This document shows positions 16,441 to 24,893 of a DNA stretch of 32,464 nucleotides, piece by piece. A program made the translations under genes and the position numbers. This DNA comes from Chitinophagales bacterium 33-2 (GTDB lineage: Bacteria; Bacteroidota; Bacteroidia; Chitinophagales; Chitinophagaceae), in assembly GCA_002050435.1 (NCBI GenBank), contig MWYV01000040.1, positions 1-32,464 of the forward strand. Reading direction: 5' to 3'. Each line of letters starts with the position of its first letter. Position 1 is the stretch's first letter. The notes below the pieces were generated by a model. It saw only the letters and a program-made list of their open reading frames with translations. It was not told the DNA's origin and made no database searches.

Positions 16441-18144
16441 ATGAATTTTCGATCTTACAAAGTTCCCTACCCAATTGATGAAAGGTATTCCAAAAGCGTT
16501 GCGTATTTTTCAATGGAATTCGCGATCCATCAACCCTTAAAAATTTACAGTGGCGGCCTTGGATTCCTATCCGGATCGCATCTCAGAAGTGCCTTTGAAG
16601 TAAAACAGAACCTGGTTGGTATTGGTATTTTATGGAAGTACGGTTATTACGACCAGGCACGTAACCAGGACCAGACCTTGCAGGTCACCTGGATGGAAAA
16701 AATCTACAGTTTTCTTGAAGATACAGGGATCAAGTTTGAAATAACCATTCACGAACACCCTGTTTGGGTGAAAGTAATGTACCTGCCGCCGCTGACATTT
16801 AATTCAGCGCCGCTTTTTCTCATGACCACCGATATTCCTGAAAATGATTACATATCACAGACCATCACCCACCGTTTATATGATGCCAATGTAGCTACCA
16901 AAGTAGCCCAGTTTATCCTGCTCGGCGTTGGCGGTGCCAAACTGCTGGATGAAATCGGGTTCACCCCTGAAGTATATCATCTGAATGAAGCACATGGTCT
17001 TTCAGCAGCATTTTTCCTCTACCAGAAGTATGGAAGAAAAATAGAGGAAGTTAGAAAAAGACTTGTATTCACCACGCATACACCTGAAGAAGCAGGCAAT
17101 GAAAAACACGACATCCATCTCTGTCATAACATGAGTTATTTCTGCGGGTTGACTGTAAATGAAGTAAAGGAAGTTACCGGTATGCCTGATGACCAATTCA
17201 ATCATTCGCTTGCTGCATTAAGATTTGCACGCATTGCCAATGGCGTTTCTCAATTACATGGAGTTGTTTCAAGACAGATGTGGGAGAAGTACGATGATAT
17301 TTGTCCAATTAAAGCGATCACCAATGCGCAGAACTGGCGTTATTGGTCCGACAAACAATTATACAGAGCGCGTGAAGAAGAAAATGATGTGGCTTTTGAT
17401 GACAGGAAAAAATGGATGAAAAAGCGTGCATTTGAAATTGTGGCCGATCAGACAGGAAAAATATTTGATCCACATGTTTTTACTATCGTGTGGGCAAGAA
17501 GATTTGCAGGGTATAAAAGAGCAGGGCTGATCACCACTGACAAGGCAAGGTTTGAAGCCTTGTTAAGTTCCACAAAATACCCGGTGCAGATCATCTGGGC
17601 AGGTAAACCTTACCCGGTGGATTATCCGGCGATTTCCGAATTCAACCACCTGGTGCATTTAAGTAAGAATTACAAAAATGTGGCTGTGCTGGTAGGGTAT
17701 GAACTGGCGCTGTCAAAAAGGATGAAACAGGCCGCTGATTGCTGGCTGAATAATCCAAGGGTTCCAAGAGAAGCTTCGGGCACAAGCGGAATGACTGCAG
17801 CTATGAACGGCGCAGTGAATTTCTCCACTAACGATGGATGGATCCCTGAATTTATGCATCATGGTAATAATGGATTTGTAGTTCCACCTGTAGATTATAT
17901 GAGTATGACCGTACAGGATCAGGACCAGTATGATCTTGACCAGTTGTATGAGTTATTGAATAATGAAATTCTTCCTTTGTATTATGATGACCACAGCACC
18001 TGGCGACAGATCGTGAAAAACGGAATGCGCGATGTGCAGATCCAGTTCGACAGCAACAGGATGGCAGAAGAGTACTATGAATTATTGTATAAAAAAGAAT
18101 ATAGGTCAGCACAGGCTGCATTAACAAGAGATCTTGCACATTAA
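16441..18144 (+). CDS. GT35 alpha-glucan phosphorylase homologue (short type) lacking the PLP lysine
   Basis: 567-aa cytoplasmic protein matching the short alpha-glucan phosphorylase group (TIGR02094 type): YFSMEFAIHQPLKIYSGGLGFLSG, YHLNEAHGLSAAFF, FTTHTPEEAGNEKHD, ITNAQNWRYW, VWARRFAGYKRAGL and NNPRVPREASGTSGM all align with family motifs. Phosphorylases carry the cofactor lysine in EASGTxxMK (K680 of rabbit muscle enzyme). Here the position after EASGTSGM is T452, so a PLP Schiff base cannot form at this place. The protein may be an atypical glucan-binding or glucosyl-transferring enzyme, or this may be a normal variant in Bacteroidota. Annotation as an active phosphorylase is therefore doubtful. 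Confidence 0.9.
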   Translation: MNFRSYKVPYPIDERYSKSVAYFSMEFAIHQPLKIYSGGLGFLSGSHLRSAFEVKQNLVGIGILWKYGYYDQARNQDQTLQVTWMEKIYSFLEDTGIKFEITIHEHPVWVKVMYLPPLTFNSAPLFLMTTDIPENDYISQTITHRLYDANVATKVAQFILLGVGGAKLLDEIGFTPEVYHLNEAHGLSAAFFLYQKYGRKIEEVRKRLVFTTHTPEEAGNEKHDIHLCHNMSYFCGLTVNEVKEVTGMPDDQFNHSLAALRFARIANGVSQLHGVVSRQMWEKYDDICPIKAITNAQNWRYWSDKQLYRAREEENDVAFDDRKKWMKKRAFEIVADQTGKIFDPHVFTIVWARRFAGYKRAGLITTDKARFEALLSSTKYPVQIIWAGKPYPVDYPAISEFNHLVHLSKNYKNVAVLVGYELALSKRMKQAADCWLNNPRVPREASGTSGMTAAMNGAVNFSTNDGWIPEFMHHGNNGFVVPPVDYMSMTVQDQDQYDLDQLYELLNNEILPLYYDDHSTWRQIVKNGMRDVQIQFDSNRMAEEYYELLYKKEYRSAQAALTRDLAH

Positions 18145-18151
18145 TATAAAA

Positions 18152-18177
18152 GACCAGGTTTCAACTGGTCTTTTTTT
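18152..18177. terminator. Bidirectional terminator between the phosphorylase homologue and ispH
   Basis: GACCAG (18152-18157) pairs with CTGGTC (18165-18170), extended by A-T pairs, with seven T after it and A-rich sequence before it. The two flanking genes converge on it, and the ispH stop lies just beyond. Confidence 0.88.
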
Positions 18178-18178
18178 A

Positions 18179-19405
18179 TTAATCAAGAGTTAACAATACT
18201 TCATCCGGAATCTTTGCGTCTGGAAAAAACGCGATTAGTTTTTCAATTACACCCGCCACCACTGCATCCGGGCAGGAAGCCCCACTGGTAATCAAAATAT
18301 TGACAGGAAGTTTTGAGGGAAGGAAATGCTCTGTCAGCAATTCTGTTTTATTATGAAAATCATAATGAAGAATAGTGGAAGGACTGATTATTTTTTCTTC
18401 ACCACTGATATAAAATGTAGGCAGTTTTTCTTCGCACAATTCTACAAGGTGCGAAGTGTTGGATGAATTATAACCGCCTACAACAATGGCAAGATCTGCT
18501 TCAACTTGCAGCATGCCTTTTACTGCCGATTGGTTATCGTTAGTGGCATAGCAAAGTGTATCACGCGTATCGGCAAAATGTTCTTTTACATTTTCATCTG
18601 TTAACTGGTATTTTTTGATCATGACCGATTTCAGGTAATCTGCTATGGCCTGAGTATCGCTGGCCAGCATGGTGGTTTGATTTACCACACCAATGCGCTG
18701 CAGGTGCGCTTCCACATCAAAGCCTTCAGAAAACTGGTCTTTAAATTCATTATAAAATGCACTGGGCGGTTTTTCTCCGAGCATATATTGTGCAAGTGCT
18801 TCTGCCTGTTGCATATCTTTTATTACTACAACAGGTGCATTGGCCGCCGCATGAGAAAAAGTAGCCCTTGTTTCTTCATGAGAAGGTTTTCCATGAATGA
18901 TGATGGTGTACCGGTTACCTGCAATGGCTTCGCTGCGGTTCCATACTTTTTCTACAAACGGGCAGGTTGTATTATAATGTTCCACCTGGATGCCAATAGA
19001 ACGCAGCCTGCTTTCAATATCCAGAGTAGTTCCAAATGCCGGGATCAATACAATATCCTCTCCGGTTAAAGATTCAAACGAAATAAGTTGTCTTCCTTTA
19101 GTGTCTTGCAAAAAGCGAACACCTTTGTTCTGAAGGTCTGCATTTACTTGTGGATTATGGATCATTTCACTGAGCAGGAAAATCCTTTTACCGGGATTTT
19201 CTTCAATCGTACGGAAAGCAATATCAATGGCATTCTCCACCCCGTAACAAAAACCAAAATGCCTTGCAAGGTAAATGTGTACAGGACCAAAATCCAGCAG
19301 GGTAGGCGAGAAGTCTTTTTTCATCCTGTCCTGGTCCTTGCGCTTTTTTTTAATAGCGGAGATCAGTGGACTGCGGTAAACAACAGGAACGTCAAAACTT
19401 TTCAT
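18179..19405 (-). CDS. ispH: 4-hydroxy-3-methylbut-2-enyl diphosphate reductase (long form)
   Basis: Last step of the MEP pathway, making IPP and DMAPP with a [4Fe-4S] cluster. The three cluster cysteines are in ARHFGFCYGVENAI (C53), NTTCPFVEKVW and TSGASCPDAVV; GKPSHEETRAT, NQTTMLASDTQ, CYATNDNQSAV and VGGYNSSNTSHLVELC are also conserved. At 408 aa it is longer than the enterobacterial enzyme (about 316 aa), with an N-terminal extension of about 40 residues and internal insertions, as in the long bacterial subgroup. A -7-like box TAAATTTG (reverse strand, 19418-19411) lies 6 nt before the start, suggesting a very short 5' UTR. Confidence 0.96.
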   Translation of the reverse strand: MKSFDVPVVYRSPLISAIKKKRKDQDRMKKDFSPTLLDFGPVHIYLARHFGFCYGVENAIDIAFRTIEENPGKRIFLLSEMIHNPQVNADLQNKGVRFLQDTKGRQLISFESLTGEDIVLIPAFGTTLDIESRLRSIGIQVEHYNTTCPFVEKVWNRSEAIAGNRYTIIIHGKPSHEETRATFSHAAANAPVVVIKDMQQAEALAQYMLGEKPPSAFYNEFKDQFSEGFDVEAHLQRIGVVNQTTMLASDTQAIADYLKSVMIKKYQLTDENVKEHFADTRDTLCYATNDNQSAVKGMLQVEADLAIVVGGYNSSNTSHLVELCEEKLPTFYISGEEKIISPSTILHYDFHNKTELLTEHFLPSKLPVNILITSGASCPDAVVAGVIEKLIAFFPDAKIPDEVLLTLD

Positions 19406-19520
19406 CCCTGCAAATTTAAAGCTAAGATGCTTATCAGTCCAGGTTTTAAAAGTTAAGAAGCCCTCTTTTACTGCTTTCTTTCCATTGCGCAGGTGATTAT
19501 CTTCACCGCTTAATATCTGT

Positions 19521-20771
19521 ATGGATCTGAAGAAAGAATGGCTCTATTCAACCAATGTGTACGAAGTAAACTTAAGACAATACACCGAAGAGGGAAGTTT
19601 TACTGCCTTTGCCACACACCTCCCCAGGCTGAAAGATATGGGTGTTCAGGCGCTTTGGTTCATGCCATTAACACCCATCGCCCAAAAAAATAAAAAGGGG
19701 AAGATGGGTAGTTATTATGCCTGCTCGGATTATTGCGCCATCAATCCCGAATTTGGAACGGAGGATGAATGGCTTTCCCTGGTTAACAAGATGCACTCCA
19801 TGGGTTTTAAAGTCATTATTGACTGGGTAGCCAATCATACTGGATGGGATCATGTATGGACAATCGAACATCCTGGATATTATAAAAAGGAAGCAACAGG
19901 TGCATTTAAAATTGCATCGGGAATGGATGACATCATTGAGCTTGATTTTGAAAATAGAGCTTTGCGCCAGGCCATGATCGATGCCATGATCTATTGGATC
20001 CGTAAATATGATATTGATGGTTTCCGGTGCGACCTGGCTTCGTGGGTTGCTGTTGATTTCTGGGTAGAAGCTAAACAAAAAATTGATCTTATTAAACCGC
20101 TGTTCTGGCTTGCTGAAGCAGATGCCCTTGAAAATCCTGAATACATGCAGGTTTTTGATGCGGCTTATACATGGAAGTGGATGCACAGTACCAAAGAATT
20201 CTATGAAAAGAAGACTGATTTTCGCCACCTGATTTCCCTTTTACATCAATACCGCCAGGCACCGGGTCTGCCTGCATGGTTTACTTCCAACCATGATGAA
20301 AACAGCTGGAACGGAACAGAAACTGAAAAATATGGAGCCATGGCCAACATGCTGGCAGTTTTCAGTTGCTGTATTCCGGGAATTCCTTTGTTGTACAGCG
20401 GGCAGGAAATTCCAAACCTGAAGCGACTTGAATTTTTTGAAAAGGACAACATCAACTGGAAGTGGGAAATCAAACTGCATGGTTTCTTCAAAACCTTACT
20501 TGATTTCAGAAATCATCCGGCCCTCCATGCAATGGCTTCCTTTGAAAGAATGCATTCATCTGCCGATGACCGGCTTTTGGTTTTTTTAAGAAAGTATAAG
20601 GAACACGAAGCGCTGGTGATCCTCAATTTTACCGGTCAAAGCCAGCGGGTTGAATTGTTTGATGAAAGAATCCAGGGTGATTTTAATTCCTTATTTGGCC
20701 CATCTTCTTTCCATGCTGCTTCACGGATAACGCTACTGGAAGCCTATGGCTATGCAGTCTATTTTAAATAA
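19521..20771 (+). CDS. GH13 alpha-amylase family protein, probably cytoplasmic
   Basis: 416-aa protein without signal peptide. The four GH13 regions are complete: DWVANHTGWD (D101-H106), GFRCDLA with the nucleophile D171, WLAEAD with the acid E199, and FTSNHDEN with D259. Unlike secreted starch enzymes it starts directly with MDLKKEWLYSTNVYEVNLRQY, so it probably acts on intracellular glycogen or maltodextrins; branching or transfer activity is also possible. It is close to the GT35 homologue, with ispH between them on the other strand. Confidence 0.93.
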   Translation: MDLKKEWLYSTNVYEVNLRQYTEEGSFTAFATHLPRLKDMGVQALWFMPLTPIAQKNKKGKMGSYYACSDYCAINPEFGTEDEWLSLVNKMHSMGFKVIIDWVANHTGWDHVWTIEHPGYYKKEATGAFKIASGMDDIIELDFENRALRQAMIDAMIYWIRKYDIDGFRCDLASWVAVDFWVEAKQKIDLIKPLFWLAEADALENPEYMQVFDAAYTWKWMHSTKEFYEKKTDFRHLISLLHQYRQAPGLPAWFTSNHDENSWNGTETEKYGAMANMLAVFSCCIPGIPLLYSGQEIPNLKRLEFFEKDNINWKWEIKLHGFFKTLLDFRNHPALHAMASFERMHSSADDRLLVFLRKYKEHEALVILNFTGQSQRVELFDERIQGDFNSLFGPSSFHAASRITLLEAYGYAVYFK

Positions 20772-20774
20772 AAT

Positions 20775-20799
20775 AACCCTGCCATAGACAGGGTTTTAT
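20775..20799. terminator. Bidirectional terminator between amylase and htrA
   Basis: AACCCTG (20775-20781) and CAGGGTT (20789-20795) form a 7-bp stem with a 7-nt loop followed by TTTATA; the A-rich left side works in the other direction. Both neighbouring genes converge here. Confidence 0.85.
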
Positions 20800-20814
20800 A
20801 TTGGTTCATAAATT

Positions 20815-22332
20815 TTACTGGTCGAAGTTTACAGGATAGGAATAAGGCATATCATTACCTGGATAGATGCCTTCTACTTTCACCATTCCTGAAACATTTA
20901 ATGAAACATCATTAAAGTCTTCTACGGTTAAGATCTTCTGTCCACCCACTCTGATGATGATAAAACCAGCCTGCATCCTGGCCCGGCCCAGCGGACTTTC
21001 ATCAAATATTTTGTTTACAACCACTCCGCCTTCAACACCATAACGTGCAGCTCTTTCTTTGGAAAGCGTCACCAGTTCAGCTTTTAACCTGGTAGCAACA
21101 TTGGCATTCACCACATCTGTTTTCTTTTTCAGTGCAACACTCACCGTTTGTTCTTTTCCGTTCCTTAAAAACGTAACGGGAACTTTATCTCCGGGGCGGA
21201 AACCTGCGATCTGCGCACTCATCTGAAGCCCGGTACGAACAGCTCTGCTATTTACTTGAGTGATGATGTCGCCTTTTTTCAAACCTGCCGCCGCCGCGCC
21301 GCCTTCTGTAGCAACAGAGGAAACATAAACACCTTCAACGTTGGTTGGAAAACCAAGGCTTTTGATTTGCTCTTCAGACATTTCATCTGTTGGATAATAA
21401 CTCACACCAAGGTAGCCTCTTTGTACATTGCCAAACTGCACGATATCATTTACGATCTTCTTTACAATGTTCACCGGAATGGCAAAGGAATAACCGGCAT
21501 AAGTGCCGGAAGGAGCCAGGATGGCTGAATTGATACCGATCAGTTCTCCATTAGGATTTACCAGCGCACCGCCACTGTTTCCCTGGTTCACTGCTGCATC
21601 TGTTTGAATAAAAGACTCTACCGGTGTGTCTCCACCACGGGTCTGGCGGCTGTTGATGCCAATGCTTCTGCCAGTTGCTGAAATAATCCCAGCAGTAACA
21701 GTTGCGTCCAGTGTTAATGGATAGCCGATGGCCAGCACCCACTGACCCAATTGAATGTTTTCAGAATTGCCATAAACAAGGAAAGGAAGTTTGGTTTCAT
21801 CTATTTTTAATACAGCAATATCACTGCTCGGGTCACGGCCAACCACCCGGGCTTTATAGATCCTCCTGTTGGCAAGCGTAACATTGATCTCCGATGCCAC
21901 AGAACCGCCCTGGTCGGAAATGACGTGGTTGTTGGTAATGATGTAACCGTCTTCGCTGATGATCACACCACTTCCGGAAGCTCTTTGTTCAGGAATGATA
22001 TTCGGTCCGAAACCTTCTCCAAAGAACTGGTCAAAGAAGTCATCAGACCCTCTCTGGCGTGGTAGATTATTACTTACTTTTTTAGCAGGAATTTTTGTTT
22101 TAATGTGTACAACTGCCGGAACAGCTGCATTGGCTGCCCGGGTAAAATCAGTCGATTCAGCCGCAATGCCATTTTTCCCGTCAAAAAACCCTGCATAATT
22201 TACAGGTAAACCACCCTGGGGTGTTCCAACAGCATTGCCTTTATTTCCCGTTAATGTATTGTACAGCGCTACACTACCAAAGGCAGATACAGAACTGATG
22301 GCAATAATTAAAAGAATGTGTCTGATTTTCAT
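20815..22332 (-). CDS. HtrA/DegP-type periplasmic serine protease
   Basis: 505-aa trypsin-like protease with two PDZ domains, acting in envelope protein quality control. An N-terminal hydrophobic segment (about residues 5-25) serves as signal or anchor. The catalytic triad is H136 (TNNHV), D171 (SSDIAVLKID) and S253 (QGNSGGALVN). PDZ1 starts near QRGYLGVSYYPT (about 310) and PDZ2 follows TRLKAELVTLSKERAARYG. A glycine/phenylalanine-rich loop (DDFFDQFFGEGFG) fits the LA loop of DegP-like proteins. The 5' region of 161 bp before the next gene has no clear promoter box I could assign. Confidence 0.96.
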   Translation of the reverse strand: MKIRHILLIIAISSVSAFGSVALYNTLTGNKGNAVGTPQGGLPVNYAGFFDGKNGIAAESTDFTRAANAAVPAVVHIKTKIPAKKVSNNLPRQRGSDDFFDQFFGEGFGPNIIPEQRASGSGVIISEDGYIITNNHVISDQGGSVASEINVTLANRRIYKARVVGRDPSSDIAVLKIDETKLPFLVYGNSENIQLGQWVLAIGYPLTLDATVTAGIISATGRSIGINSRQTRGGDTPVESFIQTDAAVNQGNSGGALVNPNGELIGINSAILAPSGTYAGYSFAIPVNIVKKIVNDIVQFGNVQRGYLGVSYYPTDEMSEEQIKSLGFPTNVEGVYVSSVATEGGAAAAGLKKGDIITQVNSRAVRTGLQMSAQIAGFRPGDKVPVTFLRNGKEQTVSVALKKKTDVVNANVATRLKAELVTLSKERAARYGVEGGVVVNKIFDESPLGRARMQAGFIIIRVGGQKILTVEDFNDVSLNVSGMVKVEGIYPGNDMPYSYPVNFDQ

Positions 22333-22493
22333 TTGATTCGATTTGTATGAATATAATCTTTATGTCAAAAAATGTGCCTTTCGCCTTTACAAATTAACTA
22401 AGGAATGTGAGGATTGTTTTACCATTTAGCCAATTTAACAGGCCTTTCTAAATACCCTAACTTTCTGTAACATTATCCGCATCAATAAAGAAC

Positions 22494-23501
22494 TCAGTTT
22501 TTCTCCAGGCCGACCAAAAAAGCAAAAGGATCCACCCCATCTGCAAAGTCGCACAGCCCGGGTTTTTGAGCGCTTCCAAATGGCAGGTGATTTTTTCCTA
22601 CTGCACATTGAATGTTGTTGTTGTGTACCAGCAGTTTGTTTACATCCTCCACATTTTGGTAAAATTCATAATTCAATTGCCCGATTGGCGAAAAAACAGC
22701 AGGGTCTTCAATCAGTAAAATACTTTCATTGGTCATGTAGTATTTATGGTTCAGCAGGTGAATGGCCAGGTTGTAATCATAATTATTTTTGAATTTGTGG
22801 TGTTGGGCCAGCCAGTTGTATTTGCGAAAGGCTTCGAGCAGCGGTAAAAAATGATAGCCTTCCGGAACAAACAGCTTGCTCACATTCCTGCAACCCAGTC
22901 CAAAATACTGGTACACATCATCAGCCAAAGCTTCCAGTTCTCTTTCAGTTTCATTGCCGGTGAGCACGGCGATGGATGTACGGTTGCTTCTTATGATGCA
23001 GGGGTATTTATTAAAATAATATTCAAAATAAGGAGAGGACGTGTTGCTCCCGGTGGCAATGTAAGCATCACAGTTTTTGAGCAGGGTTTGAATGTTGAAA
23101 TAGGCTGCAGCGTTTTCATCCCGCTCAATCAGCTTGTTTACCACGTGCTTCATCAGCACTTCATCTTTCGATGATAATTTGATATAAGCGATATTTCCTG
23201 TCAGGAAAACCGCTAGAAGGTCGTGAAATCCTACAAGAGGAATATTCCCGGCCATTACGATACCGATCTTCCTTGGATGTGCATTTTCTTCAGCAGGGAG
23301 ATAAGTGCGCATCACTTCCCCCAGTTTTTCTTCATTCAGAAAATCCTTTATAATATTCTGTACGGAAAGGTCAATAAACTCAGGTATGAACCAGTTATTT
23401 TCAAGGAAAGCCCTGTGTTTAACCTCCAGCCACTCCGGGCTACCCTCGCTCATATATTTTCCCAGTTGAATCAACAGGTCTAATCTTTGTTGTGCTTTCA
23501 T
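22494..23501 (-). CDS. LuxC-like acyl-CoA reductase
   Basis: 335-aa protein of the acyl-CoA reductase (PF05893, LuxC) family within the aldehyde dehydrogenase superfamily. Visible features: GIVMAGNIPLVGFHDLLAVFLTGN (nucleotide-binding start), IKLSSKDEVLMKHVV, ATGSNTSSPYFEYYF, RSNRTSIAVLTGNET and the catalytic-cysteine region YFGLGCRNVSKLFVP. It should reduce an acyl-CoA or acyl-ACP to the aldehyde with NADPH. No luxD or luxE lies next to it, so bioluminescence is not suggested. It is divergent from a ferredoxin gene, which might be functionally linked. Confidence 0.9.
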   Translation of the reverse strand: MKAQQRLDLLIQLGKYMSEGSPEWLEVKHRAFLENNWFIPEFIDLSVQNIIKDFLNEEKLGEVMRTYLPAEENAHPRKIGIVMAGNIPLVGFHDLLAVFLTGNIAYIKLSSKDEVLMKHVVNKLIERDENAAAYFNIQTLLKNCDAYIATGSNTSSPYFEYYFNKYPCIIRSNRTSIAVLTGNETERELEALADDVYQYFGLGCRNVSKLFVPEGYHFLPLLEAFRKYNWLAQHHKFKNNYDYNLAIHLLNHKYYMTNESILLIEDPAVFSPIGQLNYEFYQNVEDVNKLLVHNNNIQCAVGKNHLPFGSAQKPGLCDFADGVDPFAFLVGLEKN

Positions 23502-23563
23502 TGTATAAATTGAGGCGATCCTCTTTAATTTGACTGGCAGGCGGTAAATTCACTGCCGGGGAT

Positions 23564-23571
23564 TAATTTTG
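23564..23571 (+). promoter_or_regulatory. -7 box of a Bacteroidota promoter before the ferredoxin gene
   Basis: TAATTTTG matches TAnnTTTG exactly, 37 nt before the ferredoxin ATG. No -33 TTTG lies at the usual spacing, so this is a partial match only. Confidence 0.4.
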
Positions 23572-23608
23572 TCAGCAAATTTAATTCACCAGACATCAAA
23601 CATAGATT

Positions 23609-23956
23609 ATGGCTATAAAGATTACTGAAGAATGTATTAACTGCGGAGCCTGTGAACCCGAATGCCCGAACAATGCGATTTATGAAGGTGGTGTTGAATG
23701 GGCCATTAATGACGGCACATCAGTAAAAGGACAACATACCCTGGTGGATGGCACAGTGGTCAATGTTGAAAAAAGAAATGCCCCCATCGCCGTAGATACC
23801 TATTATATCGTGCCCAGCAAATGCACTGAGTGCCAGGGATTTCATGAAGAGCCCCAGTGCGCTGCTGTTTGCCCGGTAGATTGTTGTGTTCCTGATGAGA
23901 TGTACCAGGAAACTGTGGAAGAATTATTGGATAAGAAACAACGACTTCATTTATAA
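23609..23956 (+). CDS. Ferredoxin with two [4Fe-4S] clusters
   Basis: 115-aa soluble electron carrier. The first cluster motif is CINCGACEPECPN (C9, C12, C15, C19). The second half has CTECQGFHEEPQCAAVCPVDCC, the spaced CxxC-x8-CxxxC pattern of YfhL/Alvin-type bacterial ferredoxins, and between them is an insertion of about 50 residues. Low-potential electron transfer is expected. It is divergent from the LuxC-like reductase, with 107 nt between the starts. Confidence 0.94.
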   Translation: MAIKITEECINCGACEPECPNNAIYEGGVEWAINDGTSVKGQHTLVDGTVVNVEKRNAPIAVDTYYIVPSKCTECQGFHEEPQCAAVCPVDCCVPDEMYQETVEELLDKKQRLHL

Positions 23957-23963
23957 ATGCATT

Positions 23964-24497
23964 CTATTTATTTTTAATAATGCAGCCCTGGCTGCTATTA
24001 CAACAAGGTGATATTTCCTTTTTTAAAGGTGCGCAATTAGTTCCTGGCCCGATTACTACAGCCGGTTGTCCAAATTCTGTTGTCCACCTTTCGCGAAGTT
24101 TATTAGCGGTTTGTGCCTTTATGGTCAGCCTATAACCAAGAGTTTTAGATGTCCGCTCAATCCGTCTTGCACAATACGCATGAGGGTTGAAAGCTTCCTC
24201 AAGTGCTTCCGGAATTCTTCCAGTTTTCTTTAATAGCCGCTTATTGTCAATTGCTCTTACCTGATCTTTCATTACATCACAATTTTCTTTAAGTTTAGCC
24301 ATTCCTTTTTTCAGGTGAACTCTTAAGATTTTCGATTCAGGTTGATCGTTGACAGTTATCGGATAGACTATGGTTGACGGATGTTCTGAGTTTAAGAGAT
24401 CCGATTGTACAATTAAAACTGGACGAATTTTCCCTGTTTCAGCACCCATTAGGGGATTGAGATCGGCAATCCAAATTTCAAATTGCCTAATCCTCAT
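23964..24497 (-). CDS. MazF/PemK-type endoribonuclease toxin with an odd C-terminal extension
   Basis: The start at 24497 (MRIRQFEIWIADLNP) overlaps the end of the antitoxin gene by 11 nt; an upstream ATG adds five residues. The first about 105 residues form a complete MazF fold: GKIRPVLIVQSD, STIVYPIT, RVHLKKG, KENCDVMKDQVRAIDNKRLLKKTGRIPEAL. MazF proteins normally end about 15 residues later. Here 177 aa are predicted, with a tail I cannot place. Shifting the frame near 24195 gives EKLSTLMRIVQD, which looks like a normal MazF end, so a one-base insertion probably created the extension. Activity is therefore uncertain. Confidence 0.82.
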   Translation of the reverse strand: MRIRQFEIWIADLNPLMGAETGKIRPVLIVQSDLLNSEHPSTIVYPITVNDQPESKILRVHLKKGMAKLKENCDVMKDQVRAIDNKRLLKKTGRIPEALEEAFNPHAYCARRIERTSKTLGYRLTIKAQTANKLRERWTTEFGQPAVVIGPGTNCAPLKKEISPCCNSSQGCIIKNK

Positions 24498-24696
24498 TTT
24501 GCAGGTTTTCAAATTCGGCTAATACCTTCATCGACTCTTCTTTTACAAACCATGATTCTTTGGTCAATTCTTTTGACAGAATTTTTCTTTTTTGAACCAT
24601 ATTGTAAAATTCAACGGCTTCATTAATATACCGGTTTCTGTTCTTACGAACTTTTTGAAGAATGCATTCAGTGTCCTGGAAAACAGATTCATCCAT
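24487..24696 (-). CDS. Antitoxin partner of the MazF-like toxin
   Basis: 69-aa acidic protein directly upstream of, and overlapping, the toxin. The N-terminal part ends in VRKNRNRYINEAVEFYNMVQKRKIL, which looks like a ribbon-helix-helix or MazE-like DNA-binding segment (RNRYINEAV), followed by a toxin-binding acidic helix (KEESMKVLAEFENLQNED). The gene order antitoxin-toxin with overlap is typical of type II modules, so autoregulation by the complex is expected. Assignment rests on context and pattern. Confidence 0.82.
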   Translation of the reverse strand: MDESVFQDTECILQKVRKNRNRYINEAVEFYNMVQKRKILSKELTKESWFVKEESMKVLAEFENLQNED

Positions 24697-24893
24697 TTTT
24701 AGCTAAGTCTTTTCATATTTAAAAATTAATAAAAAGTATATACAAAAAGTAATGCGGTGATTTTAGGGGAAAACTACCACTAACTTGCAGATAAACAAAG
24801 AAGCCAACTTTTCCCTGAGCAAAAGTTTTGAATATTTGAACACCTTCCCGGAAATGCTTCAGGTTTCTTCAAAAAAATTTTTACTTTGCCAAC

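Noticed and set aside
19668..20228. A 186-codon reverse frame inside the amylase gene
   Set aside because: No family features, and it lies opposite the catalytic regions of a clear GH13 enzyme.
22494..23501. Bioluminescence operon because of the LuxC-like protein
   Set aside because: No luxA, luxB, luxD or luxE nearby; the LuxC family is widespread in non-luminous Bacteroidota.
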